Notes under the pieces: generated by a model
The model's database searches: none
Seen by the model: the letters and a program-made list of their open reading frames with translations, nothing else
Told to the model about the DNA's origin: nothing
Origin: Prevotellaceae bacterium UBA1710
GTDB taxonomy: Bacteria > Bacteroidota > Bacteroidia > Bacteroidales > Bacteroidaceae
DNA: 61,039 bases
NCBI GenBank assembly: GCA_002317355.1
Contig: DCJC01000046.1
Span: forward strand, 1 to 61,039
Reading direction: 5' to 3'
Shown here: in pieces, positions 50,545-59,645 of the stretch
Layout: each line of letters opens with the position of its first letter
Numbering within the stretch: position 1 is the first letter of the stretch
Program-made: the position numbers and the translations under genes

Positions 50545-53418
50545 CTACTTTCTTACGTGTTTCTTTGCAGAAGCAGTAGCCCACGCATCATCATAACGAC
50601 CACCAGCATTGAAGCAAAGAGGGGTACTTACACCATGTATGGTAACAAAGGCAGAAGAGTTTATATCAGAATTCTTCATATCCACATCACGTGCCAATAC
50701 ATTGACATTCTTATCACCATACTTCAAACTGATAGTCTTACCAGCTGCATCCTTTACATTAAGAATACCAGAACCACCACTTACAGTCAAAGGCTGTGCT
50801 ATACCAAAAGCATCAGTACAGAATGTCTGATAAGTACCAGCAGATACTGTATTATCAGCAAAGACAGAACTATTCTGAATATGATAGAACACAAATGAAC
50901 GCATAACATCTATCATCTTCTTTGCCTTGGCAGAAGCGGCTTTATAGCCAGCCTCATTTTCACGTCCTTCCCACTCGTCATAAAGAGACTCCATCTGTCC
51001 CCATGTTGGCAGGCCTGCAGCATAAGCAGCATCCATTGCGGCATCAGTAGGAGCATATATTGTGTAGTTGTAAGCACTCAACATACGAAGACGATAATCA
51101 GATTCCATACCACCAAAACCTTCATGATTGATAACGAACATCTTATAAGCAGTTTGAGCTGTTGTACCAGATTTACCGATCTCTTCATCACTAATGCCTG
51201 CAAAACTAAGAATCTTGTCGTATGCATCAAAGCCATTCATGAATTCAGTAAACTTCTTAAAGTCAGAATTAAGAATCTTATAGGCACTTGTGATTGTAGG
51301 CTGGATTGGTCTGTTAATCAAATAACAAGTTCCATTCTGGATATTAGCCTCTGGATCTGCATCCTTACGTCCCATCCTGCTATACTGTGACTTCACAGAT
51401 GCACTCTCAACAGAGCCATCAATCTGGCAACCACCTTTTACCACAGAGCCATTATAGCCATAGCCATCAGGAATAAAGACTGCACCACCATGCTTTGTCT
51501 TGTAGAAATGATTTCCGTTCAATCCATCGTCAGAACTGTTGAGCACAACAGTGTGATAGTTCAGCATATCCTGAATCTGAGTCTTATAGGTACCTTTGCC
51601 TATGCTCTCTTCCTGATAATCTGCCAACTCTGAGAACTGACCACCTACATAAAGTCCTTTCTGAACCATCACGTTAAAGCCATTCTCTGGAGTATCGCTC
51701 CATCTAAAACGAAGAGCCTTCAAACCATCAGAATCATATATTGATGTTGGATCAACATATATGAAAGTTCCATTATCCTCAGGAACAAATGCTGCATACT
51801 TGGATGTCATTGACATCAGATAGTAGTACATATCTGCTCCAAGCTTTGAAGCCACTCCCGCAACGGTTGAGTGATCATTGAACATCTGTCCCATGCAACG
51901 CATGTTGGTATAAACAGATGCAGGACCAAGTACTGAGTTATACAGCTGAGGAGCAAAGAACTTGTCCATCTTATATATCACACCATTATTGGCAATCAAG
52001 ACATCATACTTTCCATCTTCCTTTTTATGTACGTCATCAAGAGTGACATTCATAAATTCAAAAGCGTCATTCTGTACAGTAGCAAACTTACTTGGAACTG
52101 TCTTTGAGAAATATCCCTTCATGACGTTATTAATCATATTGGCAAAGATGCTTGGATCTCGCATATAAACCGCATCAAGATTCTCTCCAAGATTTTCAAA
52201 CGTATTGCTTAATCCTTGCTTACCAAGATTCTTGATGATATAGGCACCACCTTCACCGTTCTCCTTGAAGTAGTTCCAAAGAGCATTATCTGTAGGAGCA
52301 AGAATAGCAGCAATCTCAGCATCATTACTTGTAGTTCCTGCTGTCAAGGTTGGATTATAATAGTTCCATCCTGGATCAAAATTCAAAAGCTGTGCATCTG
52401 GTATTTCATCACTCTTCTTACCCTCATCATCAACATACTGATTGAGCTTTGTACGCTGAGAGTTCTTACTGAAATAACGGATAGCATAGATATTATCCAC
52501 AGTTGGAGTATTGTTTTCTACCGCCCAAGCATTGTAGTTTGTCTTTGTAGCATTATCATTGAATGGAGCACAATAATAATCCATCATTCTTGAGAACAAA
52601 CCTGTTCCTATACCATCAGCAACTTCATTTCGAAGGCATTGAGCCATATTTCCAGGAGAAGCTAACACTCCATTAAGCTGATGGATATAACCATTCTGAC
52701 AAGTAACATTCTCCTTTACTACCTTGTAGCTATACACATAAGCAGAACCCTCAACATACTTCTCGCCTGTAATAACCTCAAAGTCGCTATTATCGCCACT
52801 GACAGTCATATTATTATTGAGCATATACTCATTGGTAAAGTGCACCATAGGGGCATTTGTATTGTCATAGACAACATTTATGGCCTTACCTCCACCATCA
52901 GCAGCAAATCGATCGAAGTATTGATTGTTCTTTGGGAAAGACTGTGAGAACATTGTCTCAACGGAATTTACCAAAGAAATATTTGTAGGATGCTTTACCA
53001 CCTTTCCCTGTAGCAATTCACCAGATGCATTCTGATCATTGGAGAGATTACCCACAAGAACAGCATTATCAAGCATAGACGAATAAAGCAACTGAGCCTT
53101 TTGGTTATAGGTCAGTTGTTCGTAGCTTGAAACACCAAAAACATTTTTACCATCCTTGAAGAATGCTTCGAAAGCAGCATCGTTAGCAGGAAAGATAGTC
53201 TTACTACCTGTCTTGCTAAGAACGTCTGTATAAGCCAGATCATCAATAAGACGCAGATATGTATTGAACGTACCGTCTAGACTTTTAGGATTTTTCAGTT
53301 CTTCATAAATACTGGCACCCAACCACTCTGGCAATTCATCCTCTGGCACGAGATAATCCTTTGTACAGGATGCTATACCCATGCACATGAGAGATGCATA
53401 CAAGATGAGCTTTTTCAT
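50545..53418 (-). CDS. Fasciclin-domain lipoprotein, 957 aa, first gene of the operon
   Basis: The lipoprotein signal ends GIASC (Cys18). At least three FAS1-like units are visible: about 40-260 (TIFPANDAAFEAFFKDG, ending NGYIHQLNGVL), about 365-475 (AAILAPTDNALWNYFKENG, ending NGVIYKMDKFF), and about 730-930 (YTIYAPTDAAMDAAYAAG, then FVFYHIQNSSVF, ending VTIHGVSTPLCF). The middle (about 480-690) is less clear. The repeated pattern 'APTDxA' and the closing 'NGxIHxxxxxL' are family hallmarks. It probably forms a large multi-domain surface lipoprotein that works with the SusC/SusD pairs. Confidence 0.88.
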   Translation of the reverse strand: MKKLILYASLMCMGIASCTKDYLVPEDELPEWLGASIYEELKNPKSLDGTFNTYLRLIDDLAYTDVLSKTGSKTIFPANDAAFEAFFKDGKNVFGVSSYEQLTYNQKAQLLYSSMLDNAVLVGNLSNDQNASGELLQGKVVKHPTNISLVNSVETMFSQSFPKNNQYFDRFAADGGGKAINVVYDNTNAPMVHFTNEYMLNNNMTVSGDNSDFEVITGEKYVEGSAYVYSYKVVKENVTCQNGYIHQLNGVLASPGNMAQCLRNEVADGIGTGLFSRMMDYYCAPFNDNATKTNYNAWAVENNTPTVDNIYAIRYFSKNSQRTKLNQYVDDEGKKSDEIPDAQLLNFDPGWNYYNPTLTAGTTSNDAEIAAILAPTDNALWNYFKENGEGGAYIIKNLGKQGLSNTFENLGENLDAVYMRDPSIFANMINNVMKGYFSKTVPSKFATVQNDAFEFMNVTLDDVHKKEDGKYDVLIANNGVIYKMDKFFAPQLYNSVLGPASVYTNMRCMGQMFNDHSTVAGVASKLGADMYYYLMSMTSKYAAFVPEDNGTFIYVDPTSIYDSDGLKALRFRWSDTPENGFNVMVQKGLYVGGQFSELADYQEESIGKGTYKTQIQDMLNYHTVVLNSSDDGLNGNHFYKTKHGGAVFIPDGYGYNGSVVKGGCQIDGSVESASVKSQYSRMGRKDADPEANIQNGTCYLINRPIQPTITSAYKILNSDFKKFTEFMNGFDAYDKILSFAGISDEEIGKSGTTAQTAYKMFVINHEGFGGMESDYRLRMLSAYNYTIYAPTDAAMDAAYAAGLPTWGQMESLYDEWEGRENEAGYKAASAKAKKMIDVMRSFVFYHIQNSSVFADNTVSAGTYQTFCTDAFGIAQPLTVSGGSGILNVKDAAGKTISLKYGDKNVNVLARDVDMKNSDINSSAFVTIHGVSTPLCFNAGGRYDDAWATASAKKHVRK

Positions 53419-53517
53419 AATTGCTTAATTACTATGGTTTTATTATCTTTTTCCGTGTTATTAGGTGAACTATTGAAAACAGCTTTTATATTAAGCTCCA
53501 ACACCATTTTTCAGTTG

Positions 53518-53525
53518 CAAAAATA
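53518..53525 (-). promoter_or_regulatory. Possible -7 box of the SusC/D-fasciclin operon
   Basis: TATTTTTG on the minus strand lies 100 nt upstream of the first fasciclin ATG. There is no TTTG at the -33 distance, so the promoter may depend on an activator or another sigma factor, or the true promoter may lie elsewhere. Confidence 0.4.
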
Positions 53526-53609
53526 GCTAAAAAAAATGATATTTATGCATAATTACCAAAAAAAATAACGAATTATTATTGAATAATCATGAAAAGACGT
53601 TTACTCACA

Positions 53610-53644
53610 CAAAAAAATCCCTCACTCCTTTCGGAATGAGGGAT
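53610..53644 (-). terminator. Terminator of the 53668 gene
   Basis: On the minus strand ATCCCTCATTCC pairs with GGAGTGAGGGAT around GAAA, followed by TTTTTT. It separates the upstream secreted-protein gene from the fasciclin/SusC/D operon. Confidence 0.85.
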
Positions 53645-53667
53645 AATTTTATTATAGATTAATATTC

Positions 53668-56487
53668 TTACTTAACCTGTACACCAACAGCGTTGAATGT
53701 ACCCTTTGCAGACTTGATAACAAGTTTACCATTCTCAATAGCCTTAGTAGTCTTAACAGCCTTGAAAACAGGAACGATCTCTGCGATACCAGTTACTTCA
53801 CCGAACTTCTCAGTCTCATCAGCAGCAAGGTTCTGAATCTTCAGATTATCGAACCAGCAACGACGATCACGGTTGTTGTAGTTAGAGTAGAGAACGAACT
53901 GAGCAACCTTCTTAGCTGTATCGAAAGCAATCTCCTCAGTTGTGAATGTACCCTTTGCACCAGATGTCACGCAGTACATGCTACCTCTACCGTAGTCAAG
54001 GATAATGTTGAAGTGAGTTGCATTAGTTGCAGCAGCGATTGCAGCATTAGAAGCTGCGCTTGAACCTACAGCTGTGATATTTGCATTATAGTCAACATTG
54101 AATGTGTTGAGAGTCTGAGTTCCACTATACTTTGAGCAGATAAGACCACAGATTGTGTCCTTCTCCTCACTAAGGAGATAGTAACCAGCATCCTTTCCAT
54201 TAAGAGCACCGTAATAGAAATCGAATGATACGAGCATAATGTCAGATGGCTTCTTTGGAGAACCTGCAGGAACATCCACTGTAGCAACAGTGTTACCCAA
54301 ACGGAGAATACCGAGAGAATCCTTAGCACCGTTATTATCTATACCAATCTCATAAGGGCAATATGTATAGACCTTAGGATCAGAAGGTGTAACTGTTGCA
54401 AAGTTTGTAATTGCCAATTCACCAAGCTTACCAGCGATAGTTGCAGCAGATCCCTGACCTTCTGTACTTGCAGCAGTTGCATCAGCTACAACAGCATCCT
54501 TAGAGAAGTCGATATCAACGATATCTGTATAATTATCAGCAGGAACAGTAGTTACGAATACAGCAGATTCATCAGCAAGAGCAATGATTTCAGCCTTGAT
54601 CTTATCTGCGTTCTCCAATGAGTAGTCAGCAGCAAGCATTTCCTTCTGAAGAGCCTTAGCTTTTGCAATCTCAGCATCCAAAGCATCCTTACCTGTAGCA
54701 AGCTCATAAATACGCAACGAACGGGTCTTCTCTGCAGAAGCGAGAGCTGTACCAAGAGATGCGAGAGTATCATTCTCTGCAAGGAACTCCTTGTTAGCAG
54801 CAAGGATGTATCTTGCAGAATTCTGATATACAGAAGCCTCCATACCAGAGATCTCCTCATCAGCAACACCACTCTTATACTCCTCAGGCATTGTTGCGAT
54901 AGTAGCCTTCTTGTCAAGAACTGACTTCTCGTACTCAGCTACCTTAGCCTCAACTGTGTCAACACAAGCCTTAAGGGCAGCCTTACCCCACTTGTAGTCT
55001 TCATTAGCCAAGTACTCAGCAGCAGTTGTGAGAGCTGTACGACCAGCAGCAACCTGAGCCTGAACATTAGCATAATATGTCTCCTGAAGCTTAGTATATT
55101 CAGCAACTGTCTTGCCATAGAACTCAACATCCTTCAGCATGAGAGCACCACCGAGCATAGCACCTGCATTATTAGCATAAGGGTATGACTTCATTCCTAC
55201 CTCAACAGTCTGTTCCTCCTTAACCTCGAAAGCAAGAACACCCTGAGTGAACTCACGTGGAGAGATGCCATAATTACCTGTTGTTGCAATAGTATCACCA
55301 TTAGCATTCAGAGCATACATAACACCATAGACATAGTCAAGTGCAGTATTGGTATCCCAACAGGTTGACTTCTTAGCCAGACGTGCCTGTCCATTTGCAT
55401 TTGTTACAAATACGTATTTACCAGGCTTGAGATCGATATTCATTGAAATACCATGAGGTGTAGCACCTGTTGCATCATAGCCCCATCCTGCATAACCAGA
55501 ATAGTGTCCAAAGTCTGGATATTCAGCAGTTGTGCCATCTTCACGTGCTACTGGAGAACAGTGTGTACGACCTTCTGGATAACCAGTCCATTCACCCCAT
55601 GTGTTTGATTTCTGAATCTTTGTTGCCCACAAGCCACATCTTGACTGATCATTTGTCAACTGATCATCCAAAGAAGCCTTTATCTCGGTTTTAAGGATTT
55701 CGTCAAGACTAGCCATAACGTCTTCCAATTCAGACTCAGAAGAATTATCACCAATAGCCTTTACAGCGTTATAGTTCTCTGTATAGTCGTTGGTAACAGC
55801 TGCAGGATTAGTCTGAGCAAATGCATCAGCATACTTCAGAATTGCATCACGCTTACGCAAATCAGCAACCTTATAAGCAGTCTGAATCTGCAAATCTGCA
55901 ATAGCAATCTCCGGATTGAGAGACTTGATCGTAATCTTATATGCAGAATAAGTAGCATCACCCACGACACCGAAAGCAACAGTTGACCATCCGTCAGGAA
56001 TTGTAACTCCTGAATTCAAGAGAACAGTCTCTTCACCATTGATACCTTCTACTGTAATGATATTTGCGCCTCTGAAATTAGCATCTTGAGACTGATGATC
56101 ACAATAGGCTGTACTTGTATTAGAAAGAGGAAGAGCATCAGCATCCGCTGTACCCTTAATCTTCATACTTACAACGAAAGAAGCAGAAAGATCTGTTGGA
56201 GTATAGATATAAGACATTCCCTCAGTCACAGCGTTAGTCTGCGACTTGATGAATTTACCAACAGTTGCATCATCATCTGATGTAAACAAATCAGAGAGTT
56301 TTGCTCCTTCTGTTGCAGAGATAGGAGTCCATCCCTTGAAGTCCGTAAAATTACCCGTGTAAAGGTTTTGTGCCTCAGTAATTTGGAAGCGTCCTTCATT
56401 AGTATTGACAAAAGTATCTTTGTCGAATGCAAAAGCAGGCATAGCTGCTGCAGCTGCAAACATACCAAAAAGTAAATTTTTCACCAT
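53668..56487 (-). CDS. Large secreted protein of unknown function, 939 aa
   Basis: I start at the ATG at 56487 (MVKNLLFGMFAAAAAMPAFA-F); the frame also opens at a TTG at 56496. The signal peptide is of the non-lipid type. Residues ~40-200 look like a beta-sandwich (jelly-roll), ~330-460 a second one (HGISMNIDLKPGKYVFVTNANGQ), ~460-680 is Ala/Glu-rich and helical with coiled-coil character, and ~700-900 is a concanavalin-like beta region (CWFDNLKIQNLA). The end (KAIENGKLVIKSAKGTFNAVGVQVK) resembles C-terminal tails of exported Prevotella proteins and may be a sorting signal. No catalytic motif was recognised. It has its own promoter and terminator. Confidence 0.75.
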   Translation of the reverse strand: MVKNLLFGMFAAAAAMPAFAFDKDTFVNTNEGRFQITEAQNLYTGNFTDFKGWTPISATEGAKLSDLFTSDDDATVGKFIKSQTNAVTEGMSYIYTPTDLSASFVVSMKIKGTADADALPLSNTSTAYCDHQSQDANFRGANIITVEGINGEETVLLNSGVTIPDGWSTVAFGVVGDATYSAYKITIKSLNPEIAIADLQIQTAYKVADLRKRDAILKYADAFAQTNPAAVTNDYTENYNAVKAIGDNSSESELEDVMASLDEILKTEIKASLDDQLTNDQSRCGLWATKIQKSNTWGEWTGYPEGRTHCSPVAREDGTTAEYPDFGHYSGYAGWGYDATGATPHGISMNIDLKPGKYVFVTNANGQARLAKKSTCWDTNTALDYVYGVMYALNANGDTIATTGNYGISPREFTQGVLAFEVKEEQTVEVGMKSYPYANNAGAMLGGALMLKDVEFYGKTVAEYTKLQETYYANVQAQVAAGRTALTTAAEYLANEDYKWGKAALKACVDTVEAKVAEYEKSVLDKKATIATMPEEYKSGVADEEISGMEASVYQNSARYILAANKEFLAENDTLASLGTALASAEKTRSLRIYELATGKDALDAEIAKAKALQKEMLAADYSLENADKIKAEIIALADESAVFVTTVPADNYTDIVDIDFSKDAVVADATAASTEGQGSAATIAGKLGELAITNFATVTPSDPKVYTYCPYEIGIDNNGAKDSLGILRLGNTVATVDVPAGSPKKPSDIMLVSFDFYYGALNGKDAGYYLLSEEKDTICGLICSKYSGTQTLNTFNVDYNANITAVGSSAASNAAIAAATNATHFNIILDYGRGSMYCVTSGAKGTFTTEEIAFDTAKKVAQFVLYSNYNNRDRRCWFDNLKIQNLAADETEKFGEVTGIAEIVPVFKAVKTTKAIENGKLVIKSAKGTFNAVGVQVK

Positions 56488-56585
56488 ACCGTTCAAGTTA
56501 GTTATTATGATTAATATGTTATAGATTATCGATTTTATATGTTATAGATTATTTGGAATATCGTATAAGATTATCGATCTGGTGG

Positions 56586-56616
56586 CAAAAGTAATAAAAA
56601 TTAATTAAACCACAAA
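56586..56616 (-). promoter_or_regulatory. Promoter of the 53668-56487 gene
   Basis: On the minus strand: TTTG (56616-56613), 19 nt, TACTTTTG (56593-56586). The leader to the ATG is about 90 nt and contains three near-repeats of the ATAGATTAT/ATCGATT type (56521-56580). Confidence 0.78.
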
Positions 56617-56665
56617 AGAAAATACATCATTTTTTTGTAAAATAGTACATTTTCTTCATTTCCCA

Positions 56666-57964
56666 TCAGTTTCCATCTGGCTTTTTGCCATCAAAAACGG
56701 GAGACAAAGGCCAGTAAAAACTCTGCCAATCGTCTGGATGAGATGGTGAGAAATCCTTCCAACCATCTGAAAGATACTGAACTAAAGGCGAGTTCATCTT
56801 CTTCAATCCCATCACAACAAGCTTTGAAACCTCATAGGCTCCAAATGGATTGAAGTGGGTGTTATCAGAGAATTTCTTTACCTGCCAAGGGAAAGTTCCC
56901 ATAGGATAATGCACGAGAAGATGCTTAGAGCCTTCTACTCCCATAGTTTCAAAGAGTATCTTTGTTTCAGCATTTATGTCAATAAGAGGCACATTCTCTC
57001 TTTCGGCAACAGCCTTCATAGCAGCAGGAAAGTCACCATGGGAATTCTTTATCTTACCCTCTGCATCAAACATGCGTCTCTGAGTCGGAGTACAGAATAT
57101 GATATTGCCCTTCTTGGCACGAACCATATCCACGAACTTCTTGAGTGCCACCGTATAATGATACCAAGCACCAGTTCCAGGGCCTTTCTCCTTCTCATCA
57201 TTATGCCCGAACTCACAGATCACATAATCTCCTTCCTTTATAACAGACAGAATCTTCTCTAATCTGTTTTGAGCCATAAAGGAAGTTGCAGTCAAACCGC
57301 TTTCTGCGTAATTGGCTATCGCTATAGGTGATGGGTGATGGATGTTAGGGGATGGCGAAGAGACAAACCAACGAGTGAACATCTGCCCCCAAGAAGCCCA
57401 AGGCTCTTTTCCCTGATCTACAACAGTAGAATTTCCACATAGGAAAACCGTAACAGCAGAGGTATCTGGCTCAATAGAAATGCTTTGCACACAAGGAGAA
57501 GCACCATTAAACTCAAACGTAAGTTTCTCATCCCATGTCAAAGAGCCCACCTCTCCTGGCTTTATGCGAACAAATGAAGGTTTCGTGTCATTACCGTTAA
57601 TATCCTTATAAGAAGGTATATCAACACATCTTTTATTAACTATAAAGGTATAATCAAGAAACTCACCCTTTTTGGTGACGCATTTCTCAACCATCATTCT
57701 CCTTGACTCGGCACGAACTGTTGTCTCACCAGCCTTTTTCTTGCTACCAAGCCTAACGGTTACACGATAGTTTCCATCCGGAACCTTTACCGAGAAATAG
57801 AAAGGCGCAACGGTCTTTGCCGTAGGAGCCTCAACCACATCATAGCCATAGCCAACAGCCTCAGAATAAAGAGGTTGCTCTTTCGTAAGGTCATACGACA
57901 ATACTTGTGCCTCAATAGTTGAGACACAAGCAAGAAATGATGCTATGGTTAATGCTTTTTTCAT
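56666..57964 (-). CDS. Rhamnogalacturonan acetylesterase-like SGNH hydrolase
   Basis: Enzymes of this type remove acetyl groups from pectin (rhamnogalacturonan I). A signal peptide (1-19) precedes an N-terminal beta domain (about 22-165). The SGNH core follows: block I VFLCGNSTVVDQGKEPWASWG with nucleophile Ser179, block II near ANYAESGLTATSF, block III GHND (253-256), and block V DNTHFNPFGAYEV with the Asp/His pair. Residues ~202-216 (SSPSPNIHHPSPIAI), between blocks I and II, are encoded by CCATCACC-type simple repeat DNA and look like an insertion. Its ATG overlaps the stop of the upstream gene by 4 bp (ATGA). Confidence 0.88.
   Translation of the reverse strand: MKKALTIASFLACVSTIEAQVLSYDLTKEQPLYSEAVGYGYDVVEAPTAKTVAPFYFSVKVPDGNYRVTVRLGSKKKAGETTVRAESRRMMVEKCVTKKGEFLDYTFIVNKRCVDIPSYKDINGNDTKPSFVRIKPGEVGSLTWDEKLTFEFNGASPCVQSISIEPDTSAVTVFLCGNSTVVDQGKEPWASWGQMFTRWFVSSPSPNIHHPSPIAIANYAESGLTATSFMAQNRLEKILSVIKEGDYVICEFGHNDEKEKGPGTGAWYHYTVALKKFVDMVRAKKGNIIFCTPTQRRMFDAEGKIKNSHGDFPAAMKAVAERENVPLIDINAETKILFETMGVEGSKHLLVHYPMGTFPWQVKKFSDNTHFNPFGAYEVSKLVVMGLKKMNSPLVQYLSDGWKDFSPSHPDDWQSFYWPLSPVFDGKKPDGN
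57324..57358 (-). repeat. CCATCACCCATCACC words inside the acetylesterase gene
   Basis: On the coding strand CCATCCCCTAACATCCATCA is followed by CCCATCACCTATAGC. It is translated in frame as SPNIHHPSPIA between SGNH blocks I and II. Similar words are found in the MG2-like gene at 34459-34520. Confidence 0.65.
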
Positions 57965-58971
57965 CTGTAAACATCCTGCACCTTGATATCATCGATAAGC
58001 CACTTGTCATTTTCCTTTATGTAGGTGACATAATAAGAGTGAACGCTTCTTTCATTATCTGAATCAAAAAGTTCACTCGCCTTCTTGTTCGACAATATCA
58101 CGAGGAAAGTCTCACCCATATCAAAAGAGAAAGAACACAGTTCCGGATTATCCACGCTCCAGCCTTCCCACTCCTTTTCAGGACTTATATATTTGAGGGA
58201 CAATTCCTTACTTTCAAATCTCTTGCAGACCTTATCAGTGAAGTATTCATGCAGGTTCACAGATTCAGGATCTGTGTAAAGTCTGGTTATAAGCTCACGG
58301 AAGGTCTTATCCTTTTCTGCATTCTTACGCACGCTTGCCTTGTTCTGCTCAAGAGCCTCAATAAGTTTTCCCACAATCGGAGCCTGATCTTCCTTTGGTT
58401 TGAAGTCATAACCCTCAGTGTAGATGTCACCTATATAATCGAGATTTCTCAAGAACACACCGACAGAGTCAAGCTCAGCACAATAGGCTTCAGGATTCCT
58501 ATTACACAAAGGGACAAACCTTGAACTCATCTCACTACGCAACGCGCCGAATATCTGCTGAACGGCTCTATTTCTTCCACCCATATCCCTAAACAGCAAG
58601 TACTCCATAGCGGCAGCATAGAAGCAGCGATAGGTCATTGGCATCAGTTTGTTAAGAGTCTCAACAGTAGCCTCATCACCGCCCTTCGGAACGAGAGGAG
58701 CTAATGCTATGAATGTCTCAATCTTTATGTTTTTTCTCCTTGAAACAGCAGAGAAGAAATTATGCAAAGTCTTAGCATTCTGTTCTGCATCGCCTGTAAG
58801 CGCAGGAAACTGCACATCATCTCCGAACTTACTGTGAAACACAGTATGCTTCATTGTATCCTTTGGTACGGGTCTATACGCCTCACCTCCGGGTACAACC
58901 ACAATGTCGCGAGAAAAAGCACTCACAGAACATATAACGGACAGAACGAATAAGTATATTTTCTTAAGCAT
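57961..58971 (-). CDS. Secreted hypothetical protein, 336 aa, coupled to the acetylesterase
   Basis: The ATG at 58971 begins a clear signal peptide (MLKKIYLFVLSVICSVSAFS-R); a longer frame from 58998 adds nine residues without improving it. The body is mostly helical. The last ~85 residues (FSFDMGETFLVILSNKKA, then SYYVTYIKENDKWLIDDIKVQDVYR) look like an NTF2/SnoaL-like ending, a weak call. It overlaps the acetylesterase by 4 bp, so both are made from one transcript started at 59097-59128. Its role may be linked to pectin use, by context only. Confidence 0.72.
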   Translation of the reverse strand: MLKKIYLFVLSVICSVSAFSRDIVVVPGGEAYRPVPKDTMKHTVFHSKFGDDVQFPALTGDAEQNAKTLHNFFSAVSRRKNIKIETFIALAPLVPKGGDEATVETLNKLMPMTYRCFYAAAMEYLLFRDMGGRNRAVQQIFGALRSEMSSRFVPLCNRNPEAYCAELDSVGVFLRNLDYIGDIYTEGYDFKPKEDQAPIVGKLIEALEQNKASVRKNAEKDKTFRELITRLYTDPESVNLHEYFTDKVCKRFESKELSLKYISPEKEWEGWSVDNPELCSFSFDMGETFLVILSNKKASELFDSDNERSVHSYYVTYIKENDKWLIDDIKVQDVYR

Positions 58972-59096
58972 AATCTTTATGAACGAAGTGTCTAACATGA
59001 TATCTGCCTTACCATCATGGCAGCAAACACTATTGCAAGCAGACTACTAAAAGGCACCACACCTACTGCAATGCCACATTGAATATTATCTGTTTG

Positions 59097-59128
59097 CAAA
59101 AATAAACAAATTCCTTGAATAATCCAAA
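59097..59128 (-). promoter_or_regulatory. Promoter of the acetylesterase operon
   Basis: On the minus strand: TTTG (59128-59125), 20 nt, TATTTTTG (59104-59097), an exact match. The leader to the ATG at 58971 is about 120 nt. Confidence 0.78.
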
Positions 59129-59202
59129 TATTTTAGCAATTATTTTTTCTGATGGCTCTTTTTATTGTGGAAGAAAAACAGTAACGACCAACGTCAAATG
59201 TC

Positions 59203-59256
59203 TGTCTTATACAGAAATTGGTTTACACATTTCCAAAACCAATTAAAGTATAAGAC
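59203..59256. repeat. 54-bp near-perfect palindrome
   Basis: TGTCTTATAC...AATTGGTTT pairs with AAACCAATT...GTATAAGACA around a short loop, about 20 of 22 positions per arm. It lies in the 640-bp non-coding stretch 59000-59645 and may form the 3' end of the transcript from the TlpA-like gene, or be an insertion footprint. Confidence 0.75.
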
Positions 59257-59261
59257 AAGAA

Positions 59262-59366
59262 AATGTTGATAGATGTTCGTGTATGTTTATATATGTTGAG
59301 CCGATAGGCGACCATTAATAACGTCGTCGCTTTGCTCCTCAACATCTATGAACATTTATAAACATG
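59262..59366. repeat. Inverted arrays of 10-bp ATGTTnATAn units
   Basis: Left array: ATGTTGATAG, ATGTTCGTGT, ATGTTTATAT, ATGTTGAG. Right array, on the other strand: ATGTTTATAA, ATGTTCATAG, ATGTTGAG. About 40 bp of GC-richer sequence lies between. The design (short-period tandem repeats facing each other) matches that at 815-1002, with a different unit. The related T-rich segment 59373-59426 follows. Beyond it, to 59645, there are CTTCGCT-type low-complexity words and no gene. Confidence 0.65.
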
Positions 59367-59645
59367 AAAAATGTTTTCTTTTGTTTTACTTGGTTTTCTT
59401 TTGTTTTTAAAAATGGCGAAAGCAACCGTGGTTCTTCTCTGCCTTCGCTGCCCCTTCGTTGTGCCTTCGCTCTGCCCTCGCTATAAACCCAACAAAGCAT
59501 ATCCATTTGGGCGTTTGTATAGGAGGAAAATGGGACTCACATGGGAATTACATAGGAACTACATAGGAGGAAGAACGGAACAAACGCACCTCAGCATTGA
59601 CTGCTGAGATGCGTCTGATTATCGAATAGATAGAGCTGTGCGATA

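Noticed and set aside
35887..53418. Ordinary polysaccharide utilisation locus
   Set aside because: No glycoside hydrolase, polysaccharide lyase or local sensor is inside the operon. The nearby acetylesterase has its own promoter, and the gene between has its own terminator.
53668..56487. Assignment of the 939-aa protein as a glycoside hydrolase
   Set aside because: Beta-sandwich and coiled-coil regions are visible but I see no catalytic motif, so no enzyme name is given.
59371..59607. Open frame of 78 codons in the gap near the right end
   Set aside because: It runs through T-rich and CTTCGCT low-complexity DNA, with no protein-like composition or promoter.
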